Shown here: positions 46,574 through 56,261 of the stretch, in pieces | How positions within the stretch are numbered: position 1 is the first letter of the stretch | How the letters are laid out: every line of letters begins with the position of its first letter | Origin: CAVONV01 sp963697355 | GTDB taxonomy: Bacteria > Acidobacteriota > Vicinamibacteria > Marinacidobacterales > DATDRI01 | Direction: 5' to 3' | Assembly: GCA_963697355.1 (NCBI GenBank) | Contig: CAVONV010000023.1 | Coordinates: forward strand, 992,001 to 1,056,000 | DNA: 64,000 nucleotides | Made by a program: the position numbers and the translations under genes | The notes under the pieces: generated by a model | Database searches by the model: none | What the model was told of the DNA's origin: nothing | What the model saw: only the letters and a program-made list of their open reading frames with translations

Positions 46574-49224
46574 ATGATCGGCCAAACACTCTCTCATTAC
46601 CGCATCGTCGAAAAGCTCGGCAGCGGCGGCATGGGTGAGGTCTACATCGCCGAGGACACCAAGCTCAGCCGCAAGGTGGCGCTGAAGGTCCTTCCGCCCG
46701 AGATGGCCGAGAATGCCGAACGCCGGGCGCGATTTGAACGTGAAGCGAAGGCGGTTGCGGCTCTCGACCATCCCAATATCGTCACCATCTATTCGGTCGA
46801 AGAAGCAGAGGGCGTTCACTTCTACACGATGCAGTTGGTGAAGGGAAAGACGCTCACCGAGTTGATACCGAAGAAAGCCGCCTTCGCCAAGGCTTCGGCG
46901 AGCCAAGGGCTGCCGCTCAACAAATTCTTCGAGATTGCGATTCCTCTGGCCGACGCCGTGAGTGCCGCTCATGAGCAAGGGATCATTCACCGGGACCTAA
47001 AGCCCGACAATCTCATGGTTGGAGATGATGGGCGGCTGAAGATCCTCGACTTTGGTCTGGCGAAGCTGAAGCCGGAGTTTGCCGAGGACGGGGCCAGTGA
47101 ACTCCCCACCCAGTCAGCAACGGCTGAGGGGCGGATTCTTGGGTACGGTCGCTTACATGTCGCCGGAGCAGGCGGAAGGAAAGGTCGTTGACCATCGTTC
47201 GGACATCTTCTCGATTGGGATCATTCTCTATGAGATGGCCACCGGGGATCGTCCGTTCAAAGGGGACACTGCGGCTTCTCTCCTGTCCTCAATTCTGAAA
47301 GATACGCCCAACTCGGCGAACCACGTCAATCCCTCTTTGCCTCACATGCTGGGAAGAATTATCCGGCGATGTTTGGTCAAAGATGCGGAGCACCGCTATC
47401 AAATTGCCAAGGACTTGCGAAACGAGCTGGAGGAACTAAAGCAAGACGTGGACTCGGGAGAAGTCGAGCCAGGTACAGGCATCACCGTTAAGCCCGTGAC
47501 GAGCAGAAAGATGTGGCTCCTCGCTGCAGCGGTCGCCGTAGCCGCCGCATCCGTCATCTTCCTTACACTGATCCGAGGTGTGGGAGACGAGTCATCCGCG
47601 GTACCGGTTGTGACCGCGTTTTCAAGGCTGACCACCGACCCCGGTCAAGAACTTCACCCCAGCCTCTCTCCTGACGGGAAATCTATCGCCTATCAAAAAC
47701 GTGTCGATAACAACTGGGATATCTTCCTCTTGCGCGTTGGGGGACACAATCCCATCAATCTGACGAAGGACTCCCCTTCCGACGACATCCATCCCGCATT
47801 TTCTCCCAACGGCGAGTCGCTCGCTTTCCGCTCCGAACGGGAAGGTGGCGGTATCTTTGTCATGGGCGCGACCGGTGAGTCGGTACGCAGGGTAATGGAC
47901 TTCGGCTACGATCCCGCATGGTCTCCGGATGGAGAAAAGATCGCCGTCGCTACGACGGATGGGATACCGGGCGACAGAACAGGACAGAGCGAGCTCTGGG
48001 TCGTGGACCTGACGACGGGCGCGCAGACACAAATTGCCACACAGAACGAGATACAACCCCAATGGTCTCCTCACGGTCATCGCATCGCGTATTACGACAA
48101 TGGACATCTGGACCATGCCCGCGGATGGAGGGGAGGCACTCAGATTAACCGAGAGCGTGACGCGGGGAGGAGACGGCCTCTGGTCCCCCGACGGGAAGTT
48201 CATCTACTTCTCCAGCCAACGCGGCGGAAGCTCCAACCTCTGGCGAATCCCCGTCGATGAGGAGACGGGCGAAAGACTGGGCCCACCGCAGCCGGTGACA
48301 TCCGGCGCCGGTGCTTCGCGCGGTGAAATCTCGATAACTCAAGATGGGGCTCAAATCGCCTATGTCGAGAAAACCCGCCGCCTGGATTTATATAGACTCG
48401 ACTTCGACCCAGAGACCGAGACGATCAGCGAATCCACCCCACTCGTCGAGGGTCGGAACGCCATTTGGCCTGATGTCTCACCGGACGGTCAATGGGTCGT
48501 CTTCTTCGAAGGCGTTGTCCTACAACAACAAGATATCGCCATCATCCATTCTGACGGAAAGGGATACCGGAAGCTGACTGACGATCCCTTCATAGATCGC
48601 CATCCCCGTTGGTCACCTGATGGACAACGGGTAGCATTTGGCAGCGATCAGACCGATACATGGGACATTTGGACCGTCAACCGTGATGGAAGTGGCCTCG
48701 AGCAAATTACGAGTGGAGAGGAAAACGACCTTTATCCCGTGTGGTCTCCCGACGGAGCTTTTCTTGTTTACGACGAGGGTGATCACTCCACGGTCCTCTC
48801 TATGAAGTCCACTGCATCATCTACACCATCGTTGGCGATGCTGCCTGAAGAGGATGCCCAATTCATTGCCTGGTCCTGGTCGCGCGATGGAACGCGTCTC
48901 GCTGGTTGGCGGAGAATCAAGAGCACCGGAAGGGACGCAGGGATCCTCGTCTATTCCTTCGAATCCGAATCCTATGAGCGCCTCACCGATTTCGGGCGTA
49001 ATCCCATTTGGCTCAGTGATGGTCGGAGAGTCTTTTTTACCGACGACTACACCGGAAAAATCTTCCTGGTCGACAGCTTGACCAAACGCATCAAAGAGTT
49101 GTCGACTGAAGAATCCCCGACCTACGAAGTAGCGTCGATCTCCCCGGACGATCGTTACATCTACACGTCCATCGTGGTCGACGAAGCCGACATCTGGATG
49201 CTCACCCTCAACGAGGAGCAGTAG
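46574..49224 (+). pseudogene. Ser/Thr kinase with PD40 propeller, two frameshifts (cluster 2, gene 3)
   Basis: Restored, a ~883-residue kinase like 25085-27754. First frame: SGGMGEVYIAEDTKLSRKVA, HRDLKPDNLM and DFGLAKLKPEF. An extra T near 47147 breaks the GTVAYMSPEQ motif. The second frame carries the rest of the kinase lobe, the membrane helix (LLAAAVAVAAASVIFLTLI) and the first propeller blades. Another single-base shift near 48090 leads to the third frame (DIWTMPADGGEALRLT and on), ending DIWMLTLNEEQ. Both shifts are single-base changes in otherwise well-kept code, so either a very recent loss or an assembly error is possible. The short repeat at 46880 is in frame. Confidence 0.75.
46880..46908 (+). 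repeat. Short interspersed repeat inserted in kinase gene
   Basis: Same sequence and same codon position as the copy at 25391, so it predates the duplication of the kinase cluster. Confidence 0.65.
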
Positions 49225-49532
49225 TAGCCTCCTCGCTTCGCAATTGCTGCATCGTAACCAGTTGAACGATTTCTTCCACTCGACTGTGGATATCCTTGTT
49301 GAAAAGGCGTGCATCGAGCTCATCGAAGAGGCAACCTACTAGGAGAACTCGCATTTTGCACAAGGTTACAGCAGCGATTCATGAGAATCCCCAGCGCTTC
49401 AAAGGGCTTTTATTCTCTTGTTGTCGTCGATATGCCCTAGAACGTTGGAGGCCCATTGCTCATCGCCCGACGGTTTGTGCGCGGGCTCGGATAGATACGG
49501 TATCGACAAGGTCGACACCGGTTTCGTCGAAA
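49189..49532 (+). repeat. 345-bp repeat downstream of kinase cluster, copy 2
   Basis: Begins inside the kinase gene (codons for DIWMLTLNEE) and runs 308 bases past its stop. The non-coding part is as similar to copy 1 (27763-28107) as the coding part. Confidence 0.75.
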
Positions 49533-50009
49533 TCTGCGGCCAACCTGTAACCGCTGTAACCGGTTTCTGGCGGTGGGGGGCAAAGAGCTTTTCCATCAAC
49601 ATTTTTGCTGAACTTGGGAGAATTCCCATCCTTTTTGTCGTCTATTCGTTCCAGATGAAACAAACGAGGACGCTGTTTTCTTCCTTTGTACGCAAAACAT
49701 CGAATAGCCACTCGACTATTTGTCAGATCAAATTCAGACTTCTACAATTTCTGGTCCTGCAATTGAAGATACCATAGCGTTCGTGCGCAGGAATCGGATC
49801 TCACAGACCCTTGCCGGCTCATGTGGCTGGCCTGGAAGGCAAGCGAGAAAGTTGTCTCGACACCCGGCATACCGAGTAACTTGTTAAACGCCTGCCCGCG
49901 CTTTCACGTAGGTAAGCTTGTGAGTACCCTTTATAACCAGCTTGGCGCTCGCCTTCGCAGGGCCGGGCCTCTCGGTAGCCCGTTTGCCGGTAACTGATTG
50001 GAGGTCGCA
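49533..50009. other. Long spacer without a recognisable gene
   Basis: Short open frames on both strands carry no motif. GGAGG at 50000-50004 serves the next gene. Confidence 0.35.
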
Positions 50010-51092
50010 ATGAGAATCGCTGTACTTGGATCAGGAGCTGGAGGCTGTGCCGTCGCTTTCGATTTCGCGGCGCACGGACACCAGGTTCGTCTCTTCGATT
50101 TCGAGAGTTTTGGTGAAACGGTAGCAAAGATTCGAGACACCGGGGGGATCCGAGCCGAGGGTGTGCTGGAAGGATTCGTTCGGGTTCAGAGTGCCGGGCA
50201 CGATATCGAGGAGAGCCTGGACGGCGCAGCCATCATTTTTGTGGTGGGCCCTGCTTACAGCACTCGGCCCTTTGCCGAAGCTTGCCGGCCCCACCTGAAG
50301 AAAGGGCAGACAGTCATCATCTGCCCTGGCTCCAGTGGGGGGGCCATCGAGTTCAAGAAGGGAGCCGGGCTCGAGCTGAAGGATGTCGAGACACGGGTTG
50401 CAGAAACCTCGACGCTTCCCTACGCGGTGCGTTCCCTGGAGCCGGGCCAAGTCCGGATCTTTCTCAAGCTCAGAGGCGGTCTCTTCATTGCCGCCTTGCC
50501 GGCGAGAAACACCGTTCAGGTTCTGGATGCGATTCGCGATGTGTATCCCCACATGGCGGCGGCCAAGAATATTCTGCAAACCAGCCTGCAAAACGGCAAC
50601 CCGGTCATTCATCCTGCGATCACCCTACTGAACGCCGCTTTGATTGAGCGGACGGGCGGCGATTTCTTCTTCTACGAAGACGGAGTCACTCCTGCGGTAG
50701 GTAGGCTCATCGAGGCGGTCGACCGGGAACGGATTGCTATAGGGCGGGCGCTCGGTGTCGATATCCTGCCGGATCCGGAATTGGCCCAGCAGCAGGGGTA
50801 CATGGACGAGATCTCCTACGATCGAGGCTACGCTCTCGCGCCTGGTTTCAAGGGGATCAAAGCTCAAACCCAGTTAGACTACCGTTACTTCAACGAGGAC
50901 GTTGGCTACGGACTGGTGTTCATGAGCCAGCTAGGAGCTCAGGTGGGAGTGGAGACCCCTCACATGTCGGCGCTGATGCGACTGTGCTCGACGATGATGA
51001 ACCGGGACTATTTGAAAGAGGCGAAGAGGACCATGGACTCGCTTGGGCTTTCGAGATACACCGCGGAGCAGTTGGTGAGCCTTCTGGAGTAG
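50010..51092 (+). CDS. Opine/octopine dehydrogenase-family NAD(P) oxidoreductase
   Basis: A 360-residue enzyme. The Rossmann start RIAVLGSGAGGCAVAFDFAA (GxGxxG-type) is followed by RLFDFESFGETVAKIRDTGG, then AAIIFVVGPAYSTRPFAEAC and ICPGSSGGAIEFKKGAG. The C-terminal half has NPVIHPAITLLNAALIERTG, which contains the H-P-x-x-x-x-N motif whose His is the proton donor in octopine/nopaline dehydrogenases, and ends with a helical domain. It may condense or cleave an amino acid and a 2-oxo acid. Plant-tumour opine use is not implied. Opine-like metallophore synthases of the same fold sit beside nicotianamine-synthase-like genes, absent here. The ATG at 50010 follows GGAGG. Confidence 0.8.
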   Translation: MRIAVLGSGAGGCAVAFDFAAHGHQVRLFDFESFGETVAKIRDTGGIRAEGVLEGFVRVQSAGHDIEESLDGAAIIFVVGPAYSTRPFAEACRPHLKKGQTVIICPGSSGGAIEFKKGAGLELKDVETRVAETSTLPYAVRSLEPGQVRIFLKLRGGLFIAALPARNTVQVLDAIRDVYPHMAAAKNILQTSLQNGNPVIHPAITLLNAALIERTGGDFFFYEDGVTPAVGRLIEAVDRERIAIGRALGVDILPDPELAQQQGYMDEISYDRGYALAPGFKGIKAQTQLDYRYFNEDVGYGLVFMSQLGAQVGVETPHMSALMRLCSTMMNRDYLKEAKRTMDSLGLSRYTAEQLVSLLE

Positions 51093-51148
51093 AGGTGGAA
51101 AACCATGGATGTTGATACGAACCTTGTAGTTTTATCTCTGCTGCCGGT

Positions 51149-51345
51149 TGTCCCTTCCATTTATTCATCCGGTTTGAAGGAGGTGATTTGTTAGCTGCTG
51201 TACAGCAACACTTTCGCAATGCTTTGCACAATCCCTGTCTCTCTAGTTTCCGCCTTCAAGCACTGCCGTGCACCAGCTCCGGAGAATCTTGCCCTGCGGC
51301 AGCAGCCCCTCACGAGCGTCGGCCCCACCTTGGTCTTTGCCTAGC
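51149..51345 (+). mobile_element. Decayed remnant of the 14331 insertion sequence family
   Basis: TGTCCCTTCCATTTATTCA matches the left end at 14331, and from ~51240 the strand encodes SLVSAFKHCRAPAPENLALR followed by QQ, recalling the transposase start SLISAFKARRSLALENLALR. The frame then breaks. No right end is seen. Confidence 0.55.
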
Positions 51346-51624
51346 GGTATCGGCCGATTTACCGTAACGCATGCCACGCTTCGCGCGTCTAGTGATGAGT
51401 GACAGGGTGATACGGCTCTCGTGGCTCGCGTTGGTTAGCGGCCGCCGGAAGTTCGTTCTGCGGTTCGCCTCTCTTGCATGACGAGCACGCTCTCCTCCAC
51501 TTGTCCGACGCTGGGCGCGTGTGCACTAATAATGATGAGCGACAACCTACGCTTTGCTCCGCAGTTGCTGTCAATTGGTGACATTCCACAGGATGTACGT
51601 TGATTCTTGGTGACAGTCACGAGT
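51346..51624. other. Intergenic stretch with REP-like palindrome
   Basis: GTGACAGTCAC near 51610 is a near-perfect palindrome like others in the window. No gene recognised. Confidence 0.35.
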
Positions 51625-52632
51625 TTAATTACCGGTCGTGGGAAGCTCCCTCAGGTTCAAGAGTTTGGCCAGATTTGCATTACGATCGACGATCACTTCG
51701 ATGTTACCGTTTGCCGATGCAAACAGTGTGGTGACGCCCGGGCCGTGACCTGCACCGTGGCAAATGCTGTGCGCGATGACACCAATGGACACCGCGCCCT
51801 GCTTATAGATTCTCCCATACGAATTGTCGGCATCGATGATGGCCACGATGTCACCGAAACGGAGCTTGTCCAAACCATATTCCTTGACGGTTTTCTCGTC
51901 AAAGAGTGTGATGTCGTAATCGCCGCGGTACACGTGGTTTCGCCCCAAGCCCGAGCCCATGACCTTCGCTGGGACCTTTATGGCGACGGGAACCTGTAGC
52001 TTTCCATCCTCGGTGACACCCATGCCGACCTTCGTCAACTGCTCCATGAGATAAGGGCTCATGTTCATGGCTTTGACGCCCTCGACATTCAAGAGCTCCA
52101 TACCCACCCCGTGAGTGTAAACCTGCATCTTTTCACCGATGATCAGCTTGTCGAAAACCGCATCATCGCTGAAATCGATCATGACGTGCTCCGCACCGCC
52201 GTGCTTTCCGATGACCCGACCCTCGGCGCCTTTGGCCTCACCGGTTATGACCTTGACGCGGTTCCCGATGCAGGCCAGCGTGTTGAGCCCTCGGCTCTCC
52301 GAGCTCGAACGATCTCCCGACTTTCCTAGATTGTAGGTGCTGACCGCAGGCTCGACATGATCGCCGGCGAGATCGATAGCTGAGTCACCCGACTTGAAAT
52401 TGTAGGTGATGCTACCCGTCCCGGGCAGAACGAAGAGGTTGCCTTCAGGATCGATCCGGTACGGCGGATCTCCGGCGCCGGGCTCCACGATGTACGCCAG
52501 GGCGGCTTGCTTGACCAGCTGTTTGACGTTGTACTCGACGGGTTTAACCGGTTTCGCATCATCTGCATATAACGCGGGTGGAACGAGAGCAAAGCAGGCG
52601 AATAGAACCAGAGTCACGGATAGGATACGCAT
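51625..52632 (-). CDS. DUF4438-family protein, secreted
   Basis: A 335-residue protein with a signal peptide (SVTLVLFACFALVPPALYA) after AAAGGGAGG. It has the DUF4438 pattern: YNVKQLVKQAALAYIVEPGA, LPGTGSITYNFKSGDSAIDL, RGLNTLACIGNRVKVITGEA, GVGMELLNVEGVKAMNMSPY, LEAxL-type helices, LGRNHVYRGDYDITLFDE and SICHGAGHGPGVTTLFAS near the C-terminus. GHGPG is a likely ligand-binding loop. The function is unknown. Relatives are often near peptidase genes, and here a C69 dipeptidase gene is the next one upstream on the same strand. Confidence 0.8.
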   Translation of the reverse strand: MRILSVTLVLFACFALVPPALYADDAKPVKPVEYNVKQLVKQAALAYIVEPGAGDPPYRIDPEGNLFVLPGTGSITYNFKSGDSAIDLAGDHVEPAVSTYNLGKSGDRSSSESRGLNTLACIGNRVKVITGEAKGAEGRVIGKHGGAEHVMIDFSDDAVFDKLIIGEKMQVYTHGVGMELLNVEGVKAMNMSPYLMEQLTKVGMGVTEDGKLQVPVAIKVPAKVMGSGLGRNHVYRGDYDITLFDEKTVKEYGLDKLRFGDIVAIIDADNSYGRIYKQGAVSIGVIAHSICHGAGHGPGVTTLFASANGNIEVIVDRNANLAKLLNLRELPTTGN

Positions 52633-52775
52633 CGTACAGACCTCCCTTTGAAGAAAAACTGGACCACAGGGAGGTAACCTAATGCTTGGGAACCGTCAAA
52701 TCAAATGGTGACAGGCACGATCTTCTTAGTGAGTGTTACCGTGATTGCCTTCGAGCTCGATCCGCAATGACTTCG
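52633..52775. other. Spacer with REP-like palindrome
   Basis: GTGACAGGCAC near 52710 resembles the palindromes at 8755 and 37869. No gene. Confidence 0.4.
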
Positions 52776-54497
52776 CTAACGTGGCCAGGCATACTCGAAC
52801 TCGTCTCCCCGGTAGGCATCCCCGGTTCCTTGCTTGTTGTTGGTATACTTCGTTATCAGCAAATAGCGCAGCTCGCGGTACATCTCGACCACTTTCTCCA
52901 TGTTGTTTCGTGTGTAGTCGGTCAGAAACTTCTTGGCCCGCTCCGGATCCTTTTCGTAAAGGGCCAAGGCTTCCTTGTCCACCGAGGATTGTTCGGAAAA
53001 AAATTTCTCTTCCAGCGGATCACGGCGTTCCCGCAAATCCTTGATGCCTTCTTGCCATTTGAGATAGAGCAGATTGTCGACGAAATCGATGGCCCAGCGG
53101 GCGGAATCTTCGCTGAACTCGTCGGGATCGTAGGTCATGTACAAAGGCGAGATCTCCTGGACACCCGCATAGATGGGAACATAGGTGCTGACGTACTGAT
53201 TATCTAGATAGAACCAGTAGACTCCTCCAATTGCGTCGGGCAGCCATCCCCTGAGCTGTGCCACCATCCCATAGCCTCCCTGGGACACATTTCGATGCCA
53301 AGTGATGTCCAGAAGATCCCTCATATCCTTGGTGGGAAACGGCGTTGTCAGCGGGCTCTTGCGCATGCCGCCCTTTCCATCCGTCACCAGCCAATCGAGA
53401 TCCGCGGTCATGTCGAAGATGGTCCCCTCGAATACAGAGCGCTGGAAAGCAATCACGTCCTGCACCGAGACTTTCTTTTCGGGTTTGATGGAAAAGGGAT
53501 AATAAGAAATCGGATCAAAGGTATGGTACTTCTTGAGATTGGGAGCAAATGTCTCATGAAACAGCCAGATGCGGTTCATGTTCCCTTCGGTGGGAGGGGG
53601 AGCATAGGCTTCTTGCCAGATGAAAAGCTTCCCGGAAGCCGGGTCATACCATCCGTGATCGATAGCGATTTGCCTATAGTTCGATGAAGCCTTGAAGTGC
53701 TCGGGATCGTCCAATTCGATCTCCCGGATCCGGCTGGCGTTCCCCACCAACATGATGTGGTCGTCCGGTACTCTCTGAGCCGCCCAAACGGCTCCCGGCT
53801 TGCCGCTTTCCTTGGTCCAGTCCGAGCCGACGCTGAAAACCTCCAACACCCACATTTCCTCAGTGTCGGCGATGGTTAGCGCCTCCCCGTCGGCGTCTTT
53901 CCCGCAACAGGAAGGAAGAAAACCGTACGTCTCAACCAACGATGTTATGAGCTCGAGAGCTTCCCGGGCCGTTTTGGTCCTCTGCATGGCGAACATCTGA
54001 GCTTGTTCAATGGTCATGATCTGCTCGCAGAGACCGTTGTAGGCTCTCAACTCGCTCTTCTGGCTGATCGTCGTCTCGGCAATAGCCAACTGATGCTCGT
54101 TCATCTGCGGATAGCCGGTGTGGAAGTAGGCATAGGTCTCCTTCGCCTGAGGTATTTCGCCAATGACCTCACCGTACTCATGGAGCGGCTTTCTCACGTC
54201 TTGGAGACCCCAGTAAACGGGGGCCATGGCTCCTTTCTCATAGTTTCGGGCTGGAACCACATGAACTCGACATTCCGGGCATGCGCCTGTGTGGGAGGTC
54301 ATTTGAGAACCGTCCACGGAGGCATTTTTCCCTACCATGATGTCGGTGCAGCCGATGGCGGACCCGAACTCGCATTCGGGACATGCCGAAGCGGGATCAG
54401 GGCTCGGCGCACCCGAACCTGCCATCGAGGCAAGCACCAAGGTCAAGAACACGACGCTACCGAGCGCGGTAAGCATTTTGAGCACTTTGAATGTCAT
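52776..54497 (-). CDS. C69-family dipeptidase (PepD-like), exported
   Basis: A 573-residue Ntn-type hydrolase. An N-terminal hydrophobic signal (LTALGSVVFLTLVLASMAG) is followed by CPECEFGSAIGCTDIMVGKN and ASVDGSQMTSHTGACP. The C in GCTDIMVGKNAS is the expected nucleophile, exposed after processing. Further family markers are YAYFHTGYPQMNEHQLAIAE, LPSCCGKDADGEALTIAD, EEMWVLEVF, VWAAQRVPDDHIMLVGNASR and IREI. It would hydrolyse dipeptides outside the cytoplasm. Length and domain order are normal for C69. It ends 144 bp before the DUF4438 gene on the same strand. Confidence 0.88.
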   Translation of the reverse strand: MTFKVLKMLTALGSVVFLTLVLASMAGSGAPSPDPASACPECEFGSAIGCTDIMVGKNASVDGSQMTSHTGACPECRVHVVPARNYEKGAMAPVYWGLQDVRKPLHEYGEVIGEIPQAKETYAYFHTGYPQMNEHQLAIAETTISQKSELRAYNGLCEQIMTIEQAQMFAMQRTKTAREALELITSLVETYGFLPSCCGKDADGEALTIADTEEMWVLEVFSVGSDWTKESGKPGAVWAAQRVPDDHIMLVGNASRIREIELDDPEHFKASSNYRQIAIDHGWYDPASGKLFIWQEAYAPPPTEGNMNRIWLFHETFAPNLKKYHTFDPISYYPFSIKPEKKVSVQDVIAFQRSVFEGTIFDMTADLDWLVTDGKGGMRKSPLTTPFPTKDMRDLLDITWHRNVSQGGYGMVAQLRGWLPDAIGGVYWFYLDNQYVSTYVPIYAGVQEISPLYMTYDPDEFSEDSARWAIDFVDNLLYLKWQEGIKDLRERRDPLEEKFFSEQSSVDKEALALYEKDPERAKKFLTDYTRNNMEKVVEMYRELRYLLITKYTNNKQGTGDAYRGDEFEYAWPR

Positions 54498-54662
54498 CGA
54501 TAAACTCCCTTGATCGCAGATGGAAAATTGTATCCTGCCTGTGAATCAAAGTGAACAATCCCTAGGCCAGGCACGTAAAGCTGTTCGCAACTCATAGGCA
54601 ACAGGGAGCCGCACCTTATTGACATCAGATCGCTCTCCAGCCTTTCGACAAAACAGCTTCCT
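54498..54662. other. Short spacer
   Basis: No gene. It holds the upstream region of the dipeptidase gene. CCAGGCACG near 54570 is half of a REP-like core. Confidence 0.35.
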
Positions 54663-55380
54663 TTAGTCCTCTTGGGCCCCCCAAATGTCGCCTAGAGTGA
54701 ATCCATTCGGGAACGGGTCAGTCGAATCTACAACGTACTGTGCGAAACCTGTTATCCATGCCTGTCCACTCAGTGTCGGTATCACTGCGGGGTAATCTCC
54801 TACTCTCGACTCTCGCACCAGACGACCAACGAAGATGGTGCCCAGAGGACCCTCGCGTGGGAAGTCTTGGTGTAGAGGCAACTTTCCTTTGGCGTGGAGG
54901 GCGGCCATCTTGGCGCAAGTTCCAGTTCCGCAAGGGGATTCGATCCAAAGCCCCAGTCCAGGTAGAGGGACGATTCCAGTCCAAAACGCCCGTCGAGACT
55001 ATTACAGCGTTCTTGACCTCGGCATCGGGATGTGCCGGCGGACCTGACAACTGGGCGATGGTGACTCCCGCGATTTCCGGATTCTCGGGATGAACTGCTT
55101 GGAGTTGTTCCTGTGTCGCTGCCTTGATCATTTCACCTATTCGTACAATGTCTCTCCCTTCGTCTGGTGTCAGTCGTAGTCCGAATGGCTTCGCATCAGC
55201 GATGACGTAGAACATCCCACCATAGGAAACATCGACCGTGACCGTACTCAGCTCGGGGACTTCGACTTTCGCATCCAGGTGGACGGCAAACGCCGGCAAG
55301 TTCTCGAAAGTCACCTTTGTCACCTTTCCTCCGTTGACCTCTGCCATCACAGTAAAAAGATAGGAAATTTCATGTATCAA
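54663..55380 (-). pseudogene. Proline racemase/hydroxyproline epimerase family, N-terminus lost and frameshifted
   Basis: Reading from about 55380: VTKVTFENLPAFAVHLDAKV, TVDVSYGGMFYVIADAKPFG and GVTIAQLSGPPAHPDAEVKN belong to the middle of a proline-racemase-family protein. An extra base near 54930 shifts the frame. The next frame holds SPCGTGTCAKMAALHAKGKL with the second catalytic cysteine, and then PLGTIFVGRLVRESRVGDYP through GDIWGAQED and the stop at 54663. The first ~110 residues, with the first catalytic cysteine, are gone. Both defects make it inactive. Complete relatives act on proline or 4-hydroxyproline. Confidence 0.8.
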
Positions 55381-55447
55381 GCGTTCCCGTCGCCCTATCT
55401 ATTTAGCAGCGTCGAGCTTCTGGGTGGATTTTGGTAAGAGTAAGTAG

Positions 55448-55774
55448 CTAGCGCAGAAATCTCCGACTGAGTAGTTCTTCAACCCCCCTTCGACCGTCAA
55501 ATATCGCGTGTACTATGACTCGTGTACCGGATACGAAATAGATAATCCGGTACGGTTTATAAATTGTCTCGCGATATTCCATGATTCCCCATGGTCTAAG
55601 CTCAGGCACAACCCGACCCCGTCCGGGGAGAACTTCGAGCTTGAGGATGCTCTGCTTGATGTTCTCATACACGTAGTCCGCTCGTTCGGCCGAATCGTGA
55701 TCCTCGATGTATTCGACGATCTCGTCTAGGTCCGCCTCTGCTTCGGCCGTGAGATAAACGTCGTGCTCAGCCAC
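55448..55774 (-). CDS. ParE/RelE-family toxin
   Basis: A 108-residue toxin from GTG 55772-55774: MAEHDVYLTAEAEADLDEIV, ILKLEVLPGRGRVVPELRPW, YRETIYKPYRIIYFVSGTRV and IVHAIFDGRRGVEELLSRRF. It is clearly related to the toxin at 13977-14300 (LPGRG, PPEL-type segment, YKPYR, DGRR, RR-LLR end). It overlaps the antitoxin end by eight bases. The antitoxin is frameshifted in this sequence, so either the toxin is expressed uncoupled, or the frameshift is an assembly error. Confidence 0.85.
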   Translation of the reverse strand: MAEHDVYLTAEAEADLDEIVEYIEDHDSAERADYVYENIKQSILKLEVLPGRGRVVPELRPWGIMEYRETIYKPYRIIYFVSGTRVIVHAIFDGRRGVEELLSRRFLR

Positions 55775-56049
55775 GCCGCTTCTCTCTTCGTTTTTCGATT
55801 GCCTTGAACGCTCTGCGGGTCGGCTTGATCTTCCCTTGGTCCGCGGATTTTCTTCCTTGTGCCGCCACCTTCAGCATGGCGATGGCTTCTTTCATGGCCT
55901 CGTAGGACTCGATATCCTGGATGACCATCTTTCCTTCGCCGTTGTGGGTGATAATGATAGGCCGTCCGGTCTCGGAGACGGTGGCCAGATATGTCGGCAG
56001 CATTGGTTTTCATGTATGTGATCGGCTTGATCGACTCTTTGAGACTCAT
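55767..56049 (-). pseudogene. Phd/YefM-family antitoxin with one frameshift
   Basis: The ATG at 56047-56049 follows AAGGAG: MSLKESIKPITYMKTNAADI. One extra base near 55995 moves the rest into another frame (LATVSETGRPIIITHNGEGK, MVIQDIESYEAMKEAIAMLK, then a lysine-rich tail). Restored, it resembles the antitoxin at 13702 (EAIKPISYLKAHAS, LIITQNGEAKVVVQD). Loss of an antitoxin next to an intact toxin would normally be harmful, so an assembly error is a real alternative. Confidence 0.75.
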
Positions 56050-56065
56050 AGTGACTCCTTGTACC

Positions 56066-56095
56066 ATATTATTGTCCTTATTTAGGGAAAGTCAA
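56066..56095 (-). promoter_or_regulatory. Toxin-antitoxin promoter TTGACT-N18-TAATAT
   Basis: On the minus strand TTGACT (56090-56095) and TAATAT (56066-56071), 18 bp apart. The -10 side carries AAGGACAATAATATGGT, close to AAGGACTATATTATGGT in the 13702 operon, so both may bind related antitoxins. Confidence 0.6.
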
Positions 56096-56261
56096 ATTAA
56101 AGTGTTGGCTCGAGTCATCCCACGGCTTAATCAGCGGTCTTGATGCGAGCGTGCTTCGTGGTGCTTCCATCATTGACTGTTGGTGGCCAAAGCATAACCC
56201 GCTTGCGTGGTTAGCCTGATTTCGAGAGACGCAGTTCTTTCGTCAACAAGGGCCACGCGAA

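Noticed and set aside
48817..49323. Minus-strand frame of 168 codons over the kinase end and the 345-bp repeat
   Set aside because: The frame differs between the two repeat copies and is antisense to clear kinase code for most of its length.
56190..56216. ATAACC and GGTTAG as a minimal attC
   Set aside because: Only about 17 bases separate them and there is no room for the inner arms; the upstream end does not fit RYYYAAC.
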